Source: Protula sp. h YS-2021 (Eukaryota > Annelida > Polychaeta > Sabellida > Serpulidae). From it: 64,000 nucleotides of DNA. The translations under genes were made by a program, and so were the position numbers. Below the pieces are notes generated by a model. It searched no databases, was not told the origin of the DNA, and was given only the letters and a program-made list of their open reading frames with translations. Positions 1-10,926 of the stretch are shown here, in pieces. The stretch spans positions 9,160,278 to 9,224,277 of the forward strand of contig OX457034.1 of the NCBI GenBank assembly GCA_949752745.1, written 5' to 3'. The stretch's first letter is position 1. Each line of letters begins with the position of its first letter.

Positions 1-985
1 AACCAGGATGTAGGATCATCCAAGAAATAGGACCATTTTTCAACAGAACCAGGATGTAGGATCATAAAAAAATATGACCACTTTTCAACAGAACCAGGAT
101 GTAGGATCATCTAAGAAATAGGACCACTTTTCAATAGAACCAGGATGTAGGATCATCCAAGAAATAGGACCACTTTTCAACAGAACCAGGGTGTAGGATC
201 ATCAAAAAATAGGACCACTTTTCAAGAGATCTAGGATGTAGGATCATCCAAGAAATATGACCACTTTTCAACGGAACCAGGATGTAGGATCATAAAATAT
301 AGGACCACTTTTCAACAGATCTAGGATGTAGGATCATCCAAGAAATAGGACCACTTTTCAACTGAACCAGGATGTAGGATCATAAAATATAGGACCACTT
401 TTCAACAGAACCAGGATGTAGGATCATCCAAGAAACAGGACTACTTCTCAACAGAACCAGGATGTAGGATCATCCAAGAAATAGGACCACTTTTCAACAG
501 AACCAGGATGTAGGGTCATCCAAGAAATAGGACCACTTCTCAACAGAGCCAGGATGTAGGATGATCAAAAAATAGGACCACTTTTCTACTGAACCAGGAT
601 GTATGATCATCAAAAAATAGGACCAATTTTCAACAGAACCAGGATGTAGGATCATCCAAGAAAAAGGACCACTTATAAACAGAACCAGGATGTAGGATTA
701 TCCAAGAAATAGTACCACTTTTAAAGAGAACCAGGATGTAGGATCATCCAAGAAATATGACCACTTTTCAACGGAACCAGGATGTAGGATCATAAAATAT
801 AGGACCACTTTTCAACAGATCTAGGATGTAGGATCATCCAAGAAATAGGACCACTTTTCAACGGAACCAGGATGTAGGATCATAAAATATAGGACCACTT
901 TTCAACAGAACCAGGATGTAGGATCATCCAAGAAATAGGACCACTTTTCAATAGAACCAGGATGTAGGATCATTCAAGAAAGAGG
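1..985. repeat. 46-bp minisatellite array
   Basis: About 21 tandem copies of a unit that opens with AACCAGGATGTAGGATCAT. Full units repeat every 46 bp; shorter variants lack part of the middle. The array probably continues left of the window. Open frames here are by-products of the repeat. Confidence 0.95.
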
Positions 986-1127
986 ATTACATTGGGTCCT
1001 GCTGCTGGCTCTTGTGTCCAACTGTTTTTTTTTCTTCATATTTTTGAAGAACAAACAATAAATAAGCATTTTCAATACTGTTTATAAAAATATATTCTCA
1101 TTTTTTTATCAGCAGTTGGAGGCATAA

Positions 1128-1740
1128 ATAGTCTATGGAATGCCGTTTTAACATTTAATGCTTATTTTTGATATCAAAATATACTTAGAGATATCAATAA
1201 ATCAATGTTCATCTCATTAATTTATATTTTGCTATCAATAATTGAATTTTAGATAGCAGAAATTGATTTTTGAGCTCAAGAATTGTTTCCTTTTGTACAG
1301 CAAAAAAAATTTTTATGTCAAAAAATAAATCTATATTGTGATAACAAAAAGTTCATTTTGAGAGCAAAAAATCATTTGCAGATTTTAAAATATAAAATAT
1401 AAAAGCCTCATTCTGAAATAATGATATCTGAAAGAGATTCTTGATATCAATAAAAGAAAAAAAAATTCTTGAGCTCAAAATTGAAATTTTGTTGTCAAAT
1501 ATTTCATTTTTGCTATCAAGAATTTACTTTTTTGATCACTAAAAATCAATTTTTATCATTAAATCATTTTTGATATCAATAACTATTTCCTGATATCTCT
1601 AAATATTTATTCATATCAAGAATTATTTTTCGAGATCAAGAATAGAATGAGAGATATCAATAATATAATTACAGATAGCAAAAATGAATTTTCGATGTCA
1701 AAAATGATTTTTTATATCAAAAGTAATTCTTGATATAAAA
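1128..1740 (+). mobile_element. MITE-like element with GATATCAA-type repeats, right end missing
   Basis: It begins with GGAATGCCGTTTTAACATT, the same end as the complete copy at 16794-17640. The interior is AT-rich and full of short units such as GATATCAA, GAGATCAA and GAGCTCAA. The right inverted end is absent; the element runs into an ATT microsatellite. No coding capacity is seen. Confidence 0.65.
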
Positions 1741-1746
1741 AAATCA

Positions 1747-1747
1747 C

Positions 1748-1839
<92 letters not shown>

Positions 1840-1941
1840 GTATTGGTGTTGCTGTTTTTTGTTTTTTTTGCTGTTGTTGCTGGTGCTGGTATTGTTGTTG
1901 TTGTTGTGGTTGCTGTTGTTGTTGTTGTTGTTGTTGTTGAA
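1747..1941. repeat. ATT microsatellite followed by GTT-rich tract
   Basis: About 30 ATT/TTA triplets (1747-1836) followed by a GTT/GCT-rich tract to about 1941. The Asn-rich or Thr-rich reverse-strand frames here are translations of the repeat. Confidence 0.95.
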
Positions 1942-2155
1942 TCCATTACGGCTTCCTACACTCTGTCCCACATGAATGCGGTCAGCATGCAATGACCCCT
2001 TATGACGTGACCTCAGCAATAGATCTATTGTCACAATTATGGGATGCCATAATCACCTTTGTTCCTTATTAAACTTATCGCAAGCGAGTGGTAACGTTTT
2101 GTTCATGTTCAATTATTGTTTGATTCTGTTTTTTTTTTTTTCGTTTTTATTTCAG

Positions 2156-2249
2156 CACAAGAATGTGAGACAAATGAAACCCTCTATCCCACCACGACAG
2201 ATCAAACCCTGGTGTCCCACGAGGATTATGGCCTTTCTGATTATCTCAG
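2156..2249 (+). CDS. CUB gene exon: start of CUB domain
   Basis: A polypyrimidine tract and TTTCAG precede the exon; GTAATA follows. It reads QECETNETLYPTTTDQ and onward to DYGLSDYL, with one Cys and no stop. It enters in phase 1 and leaves in phase 2, which fits the exon at 2619. Confidence 0.65.
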
Positions 2250-2382
2250 GTAATAGCAATATGTGGTGTGTAGAAATTGTGCTTTTCGCTTGATTTGTTT
2301 TTAATTTAGGATCTCTGTTATTGAAGTTAATATTTGTCTAACTTTGGAGTGTCGCCTTCACGTTTATTCAGGATCTAGGTCT

Positions 2383-2455
<73 letters not shown>

Positions 2456-4732
2456 ATGGCAATGATGATGATATTCCTGAAACAAACATAAGAAGAAGAA
2501 GAAGAAGGAGAAGAAGAAGAAGAAGAATTAGGAGGAGGAGGAGGAGGAGGAGATGAAAGAGCAATACAGACACCAGAATTTTCGCCCTTTTCCAAAGAAA
2601 AAAACGCTCTTCTTTCAGCAACACGCACTCGTGCTGGGACATAAATCAAGTGACCGGTTATAGCTTGCTGCTTGTAGTTGAGGCATTCTCACTGGAGTCT
2701 CACGCAACCTGTGATTATGACGCCCTCACCATCTCAACCGGAAGTAAGTGTCATTAACGACTCCTTCACATTCTAGCTCCTTTACGTTGGATAGGCACCG
2801 TTGTCGAAACCAGGCACCCATTTTCTCTACGCCTAATCAACGTCAATCTGATTCTTTTAATGATTTTTTAGGACGGGAAATCCTTACAAATAATACCCAG
2901 TAAAAATTAGGACGTCGGAATGACGTTGGGTCGACGTCGTTGCCGGACGTTTCCGACGTCGGACTGGTTTGTATATGAAATTGGAACCGACGTCGGATTC
3001 CGACCTGAAACTGATGTCGGGTTTACCACCTTGAATCGACCAGTCTTAGACACGTCTTACAAAAATGGAGTCTAGAGTTATGTAATTTATCATTCAACTG
3101 CGGTTGTGAAATACATATGAAAGCATTTTCCATGTAAATTTTTACAAGCTAGGAAGAAAAATACCAAAAATACCATCAAAATTCTAAAATTTTCATGTAA
3201 AAATTACGTTTTTTCTTCCTCTTTTTCAAAATGGCTTCCATTTCCGGTGAGGGATAATAAATGTTCGTCGCTTTTTATTCGTTTTTGCAACGTCGGAATG
3301 ACGTCAGGAAACCGACGTCGCCTCGACGTCGGAATAAAGTTGGGTTTTGGGGATATAAGTCGTTACGTAATTCTACCCATTTTACAACCTTATTTTATTC
3401 AGAATGTGGTTGGGAAGTCGTTGCGACCAAATCCAACTTTTTTTTTTCTCAACCAAAAGAGACGTCGGTTGTTTGCTTGGAATACTTGTGACTAATTGTT
3501 TCTTCAGGGCAGATATGTATGACGTCACGAAAGTTTGTAGATTTTTCATGCTCTGCTCAATGACGATTAATAAACGGCAAACCACAAAAAAAAATTGACA
3601 AAAATGTTCAACGTTCCCAGCGTCACCTTCTACACCTTCACAAAAAATACAAATTCTATTCGCAGGGAAAATTTTAAATTCAGGCGCGAGGATCGAAAAT
3701 ATTTGATGTGATTTTTTTTCTCTTAATTTAAGGTGGTGAGAGTGAGCGTTTCTGCGGGACGTCCATCTTTTCATCCCTTGTTTTCTCCTCATGTAACCTC
3801 TCTTTGACTTTTGTTACCGACGGTGATGTGACGTCATTAGGCTTCAGTATCCGGTACCGACTCATTCAAGGTATTTAAATCCTATTTTCAGACAGGATTT
3901 AAACTTTTATTTATTAATCCGTGATATGAAATATGAGAAGAACTATGTGACAAATTAAACAAAAATTAAATGCACAAATAACAGATTCTTTTGACAGGAG
4001 CTGGAGTCCAAGTAATTTTATGTTTTTAAGGAAATTGGTAGAATCATTCTAGGTAGACTGGATTATTTTCTGTCCCTATTGTTTGTGGTTTCTGTTTCAG
4101 ATGTGAATGGGAGTACAGACTCTTGCATCGGCTTATGTGATACCCCCTGCGATGACTTCTCAAACGATGACGTCATAGGCAGTGCGACAACGCCACAGCC
4201 CGCTGAGGAAGGGGAGGAGGAGGGGGGAGGACTGAGTGCAGGAGCTATAGCGGGGATTTCTGTGGTCGCAGTACTCGTCGTCCTTGGAATTTTCTTGTTT
4301 TACCGTCATAGAAAGAAGCAGCAAGAACAGGTAGCTGCCCAGCAGCAGCAGCTGCAGCTGCAAAGACAGAAACAGCAGCAGCAACAGAAACAACAGGAAC
4401 AAGAACAACAGCGAGAAAAACAAAAACAAGCACGATCGCAGCAACGGCCAAAACAACAACCAAGTCAACAACAACAACAACAACAGCAACAAGAAAACAA
4501 CCCTCAAAGACAACCGAATATGAGACAGGATCTGGAATTGATCATGTCCCCCAGCCAGTTAGAATCTCAGGATACCACGAGAAATAGACAGACCCATTCA
4601 TTGGCATCCACAGAGTTAAGACCGCCTCCTAGGCTACCTCCAATAATTCATAGCGTAGCACCTGCTGTTCCGCCGCCATCTTACGAGGCTTTCATGTCAA
4701 ATCAGGCTTTTTATAGCAGCCCTTCGGAGTAG
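2156..4732 (+). CDS. CUB-domain single-pass membrane protein, 3' exons only
   Basis: Three exons with matching phases: 2156-2249, 2619-2743 and 4101-4732, each bounded by AG and GT (phase 2, then phase 1). The first two give a CUB-type core: an early Cys, then SCW, a hydrophobic strand ending VVEAFSLES, then TCDYDALTIS. The last exon adds a Cys-rich acidic stalk, a transmembrane helix starting GAIAGISVVAVLVV, a basic stop-transfer RHRKK, a long Gln-rich cytoplasmic tail, and a Pro-rich end with PPPSYEAF, a PPxY-like site that could bind WW domains. The product is probably a type I surface protein of unknown role. The second half of the CUB fold looks short, so an extra exon between 2743 and 4101 may have been missed. 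The 5' exons and signal peptide lie outside the window or were not recognised. Confidence 0.72.
2384..2555. repeat. GAT, AAG and AGG microsatellites
   Basis: About 24 GAT triplets (2384-2455), then AAG and AGG triplets up to 2555, within an intron of the CUB gene. The poly-His, poly-Ser and poly-Leu frames on the minus strand are artefacts. Confidence 0.95.
2619..2743 (+). CDS. CUB gene exon: central CUB strands
   Basis: The acceptor is CTTTCAG and the donor is GTAAGT. It encodes NTHSCWDINQVTGYS, a hydrophobic strand, then TCDYDALTISTG. The C-W-I spacing and the C-D-Y-D-x-L pattern are typical of CUB domains. This exon is the main reason for the CUB call. Confidence 0.75.
2897..3480. mobile_element. 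Non-autonomous DNA transposon with GACGTCGG repeats
   Basis: The left end is CCAGTAAAAATTAGGACGTC; the right end reversed is CCAAGCAAACAACCGACGTC. The element is bracketed by the direct repeat AATAC at 2892-2896 and 3481-3485, a likely target duplication. The interior is rich in GACGTCGG-type units in both orientations. It lies in an intron of the CUB gene. No transposase is seen. Confidence 0.65.
3486..3632. repeat. Dispersed repeat, second copy near 40,900
   Basis: The stretch from TTGTGACTAATTGTTTCTTC to GCGTCACCTTCT recurs at about 40,898-41,052 with moderate divergence. No coding potential or end structure is clear. Confidence 0.6.
4101..4732 (+). CDS. CUB gene last exon: stalk, TM helix, Gln-rich tail, PPxY
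   Basis: The acceptor is TCTGTTTCAG and the frame is open to a TAG at 4730-4732. The tail has long Gln runs encoded by mixed CAG and CAA, then Pro-rich segments and PPPSYEAF near the C-terminus. A dead copy lies at 50583-51190, and the intron sequence just upstream (from about 3800) is duplicated with it. Confidence 0.75.
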
Positions 4733-4762
4733 CATCCCACCCTCCAGTAGATGGAGGAAGGG

Positions 4763-5172
4763 AGTAGTGGGTTGTACACCTGTGCTCCGGTACCGATCCC
4801 TATTGTTCTCGGGTATTATTCCATTGTTCTCGGTCACTTATGACGTCATAAGTAGGTCAACCAAAAGAGGGGCGAGCTCTGTGCTCCATATTCGACCCCT
4901 TTTGTTCTCGGGTATTGTTCTATTGTTCCGGGGTGATGTCATAAGTAGGTCCGCCAATGAAAGGCGAGCTCTGTGCTCCATATTCCACACCTATTGTCTC
5001 GGGGTGACGTCATAAGTGGGTCAGCCAATCAGAGAGGAGGGTTACATCATAGTCACGGAGAGTGCGACCCCTATTGTTCTACTCATAAATGGGTAAACCA
5101 ATCAGAGAGGGGCCCCATATTCTATCCCTATTGTTCTCGGTCACGTGTGAGGTCATAAGTAGGTCATCCATG
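4763..5172 (+). repeat. Left terminal inverted repeat of CRE/CCAAT modules
   Basis: About 410 bp of tandem modules of roughly 80 bp. Each has a TGACGTCA-like CRE, then AAGTAGGTC, a CCAAT-type box (CCAATCAGAGAG) and a pair of TATTGTTC motifs. It mirrors 11895-12431. The outer 150 bp match best; the number of modules differs between the ends. Confidence 0.8.
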
Positions 5173-5410
5173 TTCCTACTTTTGCTCTTCAAGCAAAGCG
5201 AATCAGAAAAGAAGATGGCGTTATTGCTAAAAATAGTCTTAGTATGTAAGCGATTTCTCATAAATCAAGTTTCGGACAAAATGCTTATAAAACCTTACCT
5301 TGTATAAGTAGGCAACCCTCCATAATACTAAGGAAGAACATTAAGAACACTAGGGAACATTTAAGTACTATCCATCATGTTCACCTTTCTCCAACAAGAT
5401 AATATAAGTA

Positions 5411-6170
5411 TACCGAAACCCTCTGAAATCGGACCACCTACGGGACTGGTCAAAGTGGTCCGATTTCCAGGGTGGTCCGATTTCCGGGGTTCGAGCAAAT
5501 TTGATGTGTAAGAGTGCATTTTTGTTATGTTAATAGTGTACCCATATGAAATGAAATAATAACGCCTCTTTCTGTTCTAAAATCATCAGCTTTATTCTTA
5601 CATCCAATCTATTGATCACAAAATTATTCAGTGACATTCATATTTACACTTGGGTCTAAAAAATATGAAGACTAAAAACTGACCAGAAAAATTAACCATT
5701 TTTTACATCAACTTTAGAGCCAAATCTACATAATCTGGAGACTAAAAAAGTCTGAAACAGAATAAATCAATGTTTATGCATATTTCCAACTAAATCGACA
5801 AAATCTGAAGACTAACGGAATGGTCTTCTGACACTACCCTTTATTTAAAATTTTTTTCACAATAAATTGGTCCATTTTGGACTGCTTTGAGGTATACTTT
5901 TAATCAAACAAGTCCCTTGTGTACTCAAGAAGGCATAATCCCCACCTCAATAAAAGTAGTAAATGAACCTTTGATGTCTGCGTTTGTGACTCACAAAAAT
6001 GGCCCTATGGTCCGATTTGTGGGGTTCCTTAATATTAAAAACCAATGGGTTTCATTCGGTTCTGGCGAAAAGTGGTCCGATTACCCGGGTGGTCCTATTT
6101 GCGGGGTGGTCCGATCCCGGGGTGGTCCTATTTGCGGGGTGGTCCGATCCCGGGGTTCTGGTGTACTATC
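5411..6170. mobile_element. Non-autonomous DNA transposon, GGTCCGATTT family
   Basis: The left end ACCGAAACCCTCTGAAATCG and the right end reversed ACCAGAACCCCGGGATCG form imperfect inverted repeats. GTGGTCCGATTT units cluster inside both ends. A 40-bp sequence containing CCATCATGTTCACCTTTC lies on both sides and is tandemly repeated on the right, so the element sits inside a small tandem array. The related terminal GTGGTCCGATTTCAGAGGTT is seen at 40857. Confidence 0.55.
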
Positions 6171-6259
6171 CATCATGTTCAACTTTTTCCAACAAGATAA
6201 TATAAGTATTATCCATCATGTTCACCTTTCTCCAACAAGATGATATAAGTATTATCCAT

Positions 6260-7100
6260 CATATTCACCTTTCTCCAACAAGTTATTCCGAAGCGACATA
6301 AGAATAAATTTTTCATTTATGTATTTTATTTATTTATCTATTTTTTCATCGTCATTACTTAATGACGATAAAAGTCAATTTCCTCCCTGCAAAGAGGACA
6401 GCAGGGTTTTCTAGACCCTGTCAATAAGGTGCCGAGGCAGTGCCGGTACAAAATGCGATGACAGTTTGTGACTGCCATTCTAGCGGGCTTGTCCAAACGA
6501 AGTGGACAACACCACTCCGCATTAAAATTTTGATATTGCGAATGTTCTTCCGCAAAGAAACTTTTCTAAAAACTGAACACAATAATGAGTTCCAAAGCGA
6601 AAGATAAAGATAAGAGACCGTTATCTAAAGTCCCCGAAAACTCGCGGTGATACCATTCGTACGTCATCGTGCACAAGTAAACCTAGAAAGAGGAAATGAG
6701 GATATTCACCAAATGAAATAGGTTAGGTATAGGTTTAGCATTTACAGCATTTATTTTTTCTGTAATTCATTAACATCAAAATATATCGACGCTACCAATT
6801 TCCCGTCGAATAAAATTTATTCCCGGAAAAATTGTGCGTTCGCGCTGTATATGAAGACATAGCAAAATTATACCGCATCAAATAATCAAACTTTCAAACG
6901 TCTTTTATTTCATGATATAATATTTATCCCAAAATATAGCACATCGTGCCCGCAAAAGCATTGCAAATTCGTTGTACGTACTTACCCTGCACTCATTTGT
7001 GAATATGCATTTTCACGAAACATCACATGCTGTCGCTGTTACATTGAAACCTAATATGAATTACTTACCTCACAACAAGTGATATTTGGTAAAATGTTTA
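6260..7100. other. AT-rich stretch without recognisable gene
   Basis: Interior of the 7.7-kb element. No long open frame, splice-supported exon or clear repeat was found. It may be decayed coding or non-coding sequence of the element. Confidence 0.5.
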
Positions 7101-7119
7101 ATTTAAGCATAGCAAGTAT

Positions 7120-8335
7120 TGTTGTTTGAATCTGGGTCTAGGCGGTCTCCTCCCCCCCCCCCCCGGAGGTCTCCCAGCCTGGCGGACTCCTGTCTACCAA
7201 ATTCCCCCCCGGCGATCTCCCCCGTAGGCTGTCTGCCCCTGTCCTCCCCCCGACCCCACCATGGCAGATGGTGTTTTTTTTATTTTTTGAGTCAGTAAAA
7301 CTTAAATCAGCAAACTTGTACATTTAATTCCTTTCTTTTAATTTTCAATCTCATCTTCATCAACTCACATAATTATCAATAATAAATAAATCTGATTTAA
7401 CATTCAGTTACTAAATTATAATCAAACACTTAGTGAAAACTGATCTTTGACCTTCAAATTCCTGAATGTCAAGGGCACGACGTTTGATACGCTCTCGCAC
7501 TTTGAGGACTTCAGCGAAACCCGTTTCCGGGGCATGAGTGTGCTCATTTGTATGTTTAACAACCTCGCCATTTAGCACGTGAATTTTGGCTTTGCAGTGA
7601 CCAGCCAAATCTCCCTTTCCCTGACCTCTTCTTTTTCGCATTCATATGAAATTGCGCCACTTGCTAATTGCTTCTGCGTTACATTCAAGAACCCATTGTA
7701 AGACAATTACTGCTTTCTTCGTAATGAATTCCATCTTGATGCGCTCTTTCGCTACTGTTTGGTAGAATTTTTATACAACCATTTACATTCTCCTGACGCA
7801 ATTCTGATATCCAGAAATAAATCAAACTACATCGGAAAAACATCATCATCAGTAGTCTACTCTGGCGGTGATGGCTAAGAAACAATTGCAATTCTTGTTC
7901 ATGCAATGAGCATAACACTAGATCCGATGTTTCATTGATTCAGTAAAAAATTCAAAATATCAATCACTTAGTTGAACAGATTAAAGAAACATCAATAACT
8001 TTTTGGTGCCATGCAATCAGCAAAACAGTAGATCAGACATTTCATTAATTCGAAAACTCAATACATCAATCACTTAATTACATAGATTAAAAACATTAAT
8101 AACCCTTTGGTCTTCATACATCAGTAAGGAAAGTAAGTTTGAGGGGGGAGAAGGAGAAAAAGGAATGAAATGTACACGTTATGCTGATTTCATTTTTTTA
8201 AAAACTGCCGTGGGAGGGGGGAGACGGGGGAGACCGCCTGGGGGAGACCGCCAGGGGGGAAACCGTCGGAGAGAAACCGCTGGGGGGAAAGAGCCGGGAG
8301 GGAGACGGCCTGTTCCCTTTGAACATCTGGTACGT
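7120..8335. mobile_element. Inverted-repeat transposon with FLYWCH fragment, MULE-like
   Basis: About 200 bp on the left (7120-7345) and the right (8147-8335) are inverted copies. Both have a C/G-rich GTCTCC tract followed inward by a shared stretch containing AAATGTACA. Between them the minus strand carries part of a FLYWCH-type zinc-binding domain. FLYWCH domains often accompany Mutator-like transposases, so a nested MULE-like relic is inferred. The exact ends and target duplication could not be fixed. Confidence 0.5.
7411..7641 (-). pseudogene. FLYWCH zinc-finger domain fragment
   Basis: A short open frame holds HCKAKIHVLNGEVVK followed by HTNEHTHAPE. This C-x-A pattern with a closing H-x-H and Pro matches the second half of a FLYWCH domain. 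The N-terminal F-L-Y-W-C half is not seen, so the gene is truncated. It lies between two inverted GC-rich repeats and is probably the remains of a transposon-borne protein rather than a host gene. Confidence 0.5.
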
Positions 8336-8639
8336 GCTAACATGCATGGTGATATATATTTGCTATGTACACAAAGCCAATATTTTAGGCTCTGTGCTTG
8401 ATCTTGTTGGATATGTTAGCAGTGTGCATTGAAGTTGCTCATTTTAAACACTGTTGACATTAATACTATGAACATGCATATATGTTCGCTGCTTTGGGAT
8501 AATGCAGTCTTTTATGTTACATTATATAATTTGAAATAGATAGAAGTATCATGTTCTCTCTTATGACGCAGTTAAATTAAAAATACTCTTCAATCCTTTT
8601 TATGTATGGACATCTTGCGCCCTTTTTAATACTAAAGCC

Positions 8640-8890
8640 TTTATGACATCAATATATTTGGGTTGACCAATCATAAAGGGGGATCCATGTTCGATTCCTA
8701 TTGTTTTCGGTCACATGTCTTTCCTTAGTAGTTCAGCCATTAAGAAAGAAGGGTAACGACAGTCAAGGTCATTCCCTCCTATTGTTCTACTCATAAATAG
8801 GTCAGCAAATCAGAGAGGAGGGTAACGTCATTAATAGGTCAGCCAATCAGAGAGGAGGGTGACATCACCCCACGGTCATCCCTAGTGCAG
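8640..8890 (+). repeat. Internal CRE/CCAAT module cluster
   Basis: Degenerate copies of the module that builds the terminal repeats, in the left-end orientation, including GTCAGCCAATCAGAGAGG and CCTATTGTTCTACTC. It may be an extra internal end from an older insertion, or an internal promoter-like array. Confidence 0.7.
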
Positions 8891-9430
8891 CTCATCCTTT
8901 GTGTTTGTGTTTAAATTAAAATACCTCAATAGATCAACGTTTCTGTTCACTAAAGGGAAATGATTGTTTGTAAATTAACAAAGTGTGCTTAAATTAAATG
9001 CTTACACTGTAGCGTCATGTCTTAAAATAAATCAACTTCATTTTCAATGAACCAATAAGAAAATATATCACCAAAACCAAGCTATCCCACAATGTCATAC
9101 TAATTGACAAGAAGTAATAGTCAGGTGTCTCCTGTGAGGAAAAATAAATCAAAATGGATTCATGTTTTGATGGTATTGATTTCAACTTAATTGATGAAAT
9201 TTGTGAGAATATTTATATAATAAAAACTTGTGTTAATACACTAACAAAGTATGTCTATAGTAAATACTTCAACTCATTAAATTTTCTTTGAAAAGAGGAA
9301 ATAAAAATTTGTATAAAACAACAACACGGATTAAACACATTTGAGCCATTAAACGTGTGCTAGCTAGAAATTTAAGTTAAAATCTGAAAGTTAAAAAAAC
9401 TGTCAGATCAAGATTGATCCATACTGCTAA
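8891..9430. other. AT-rich stretch without recognisable gene
   Basis: Between the internal CRE/CCAAT cluster and the decayed plus-strand frames of the element. No convincing frame, repeat or RNA gene was found. Confidence 0.45.
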
Positions 9431-9538
9431 ATTTTCATCAAAACATAGTCGTGTCACTACTCATTGAAACTTGTCTCATCGAGCAGAGCTCCAAAATTGC
9501 ATTTTCGCAAAATTCAGATTGACCCGGATTGATCCAGA

Positions 9539-9736
9539 TTGTTCCTGGCCGTCCACATGTTTCCTGGTGATGTAGATCAAGTTTATAATAAAGCGACAGA
9601 AAACCACATGAATATCTTGTGGTTGACGCCAAACAAGATACATCAGAAGAAGAACGATTTAAGACTGGCATTTTTACAGTCCCAGTCCCACGAGAAGACG
9701 CCATATTTTACTGTACCATCTGCAAATACAGCATAA
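9539..9736 (+). pseudogene. Decayed ORF of the 7.7-kb element, unknown
   Basis: The open frame contains HMFPGDVDQVYNKATENH and ends TVPSANTA. It has non-repetitive composition and lies on the same strand as, and just upstream of, the zinc-finger relic. No family was recognised, and stops bound it closely on both sides. It could be a piece of a larger dead gene or a chance frame. Confidence 0.3.
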
Positions 9737-9889
9737 TGAAAACATAATCGACAACCATACCTGTGGGGAAACAAGCGATTCTAATGCTCATGCGTGCTAG
9801 AAAGCGCTATAAAACGCCTATCTACAAATACAGCAAACAAAAATGAAAACGTATTCGACAACCATATCTGCGCGGAAACAAGGTGCAGA

Positions 9890-10365
9890 TAGAAAGCGCT
9901 ATAATTGTGGCGAGGATGAAAGTAGTTCTGAGAATGAGACTCTGTTTGGTATGATATGGTCCAAGAAGTCTACAATGACCATGAAGACGAATTTCAAGGA
10001 AAGGTTTAGAATATGAAGAACAAGGGCTTGAAGATGCGCGTGACAGAGCAAATGATGACCTTCGACCCATTTTTAAGAGTCGACTAAAACAACTCTTTAT
10101 GAGCTATTCAAATGTACTCAATGTTTAGAACAAAGCAAGCATTATCAAAACATTTTAGAAGACTTTAATTACTTTGTTGAAGAAAAATATGACGAGTTTA
10201 CAAAGGTACTAAAGGCGGCTATAGAAAAAACAATGCATTCTTTCAAGAGCTTCTAGATGGCGACGAAGAAGAGGACGAAGAAGAGGAGAGCAGCGACAAA
10301 GAAAGTGACATGGATGAAGAAAGTGAAGAAGAGGAAGATACTGAAACAACAAATTATAAACACTA
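9890..10365 (+). pseudogene. Broken C-terminal part of element zinc-finger protein
   Basis: The same protein as the minus-strand copy at 18168-18938, seen here in shifting frames. Recognisable pieces are CGEDESSSENETLFGM, then a QEVY-like stretch in a second frame, a Gln- and Phe-containing helical part, and an acidic Glu/Asp-rich end that closes in a His codon plus TAG, as in the other copy. Several frameshifts and stops make it non-functional. The zinc-finger half is not evident here. It runs toward the minus-strand genes at 10927-11772, a convergent layout. Confidence 0.6.
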
Positions 10366-10445
10366 GACTAATTTGATAAAAACATCTCGTTTTGTTTTGT
10401 CGAAAGAAACGCATTTGTAAATATATGTTATTACGAGAGTTTGTC

Positions 10446-10590
10446 ATTCTAATGGTCACTGGAGTGATGTTAATTCGCCCGTTAACCTACAATGGTCACT
10501 GGGGTGGTGTTAATTCACCCGTAAGCCACATGTCATGAACTTATCTACATTGGTCACTGGCGTGGTGTTAACTCACCCGTAAACCGAATA
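10446..10590 (+). repeat. Three copies of a GGTGTTAATTCACC dyad motif
   Basis: Three spaced copies of a unit with core GGTCACTGG-x-GTGGTGTTAATTCACCC. GGTG and CACC arms flank TTAATT, giving a partial dyad. The motif also follows the related gene at 17925-18030, so it belongs to the 3' region of that element gene. A role in transcript ending or protein binding is possible. Confidence 0.65.
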
Positions 10591-10926
10591 ATGCGTTAGT
10601 GAAAAAAATCATTCATTTTATGTTTGTAGTCATGTATATTTGTATGATTTTGTAGGTAATAGAAATAAAAAGCGTCAGATGTCATGATTTTAAAGAAGTG
10701 TGGCAATTTATTTTATCTTTGTAATCATGCACATTTGTATTAGTTTGTAAAAATAAAAATAAAAAACATTTCATTTCATCTTTTACTTCTTTATTCTACA
10801 TCATAGATACAATTTACGTTAATACACAGCTGTCTCAGTGGCACACAAGGCCTTAAGTTCCAAATATTGTACTAGTCCTTGGTAGGCCTCCACCAGTTTA
10901 AACATTTTTCATATTCTCGTAATCCT

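Noticed and set aside
1..985. CRISPR-like regular repeat
   Set aside because: Units are directly adjacent without unique spacers and vary internally; the genome is eukaryotic.
985..1025. Signal-peptide-like stretch WVLLLLALVSNC as a first exon of the CUB gene
   Set aside because: No in-frame ATG and no convincing donor; it abuts a minisatellite.
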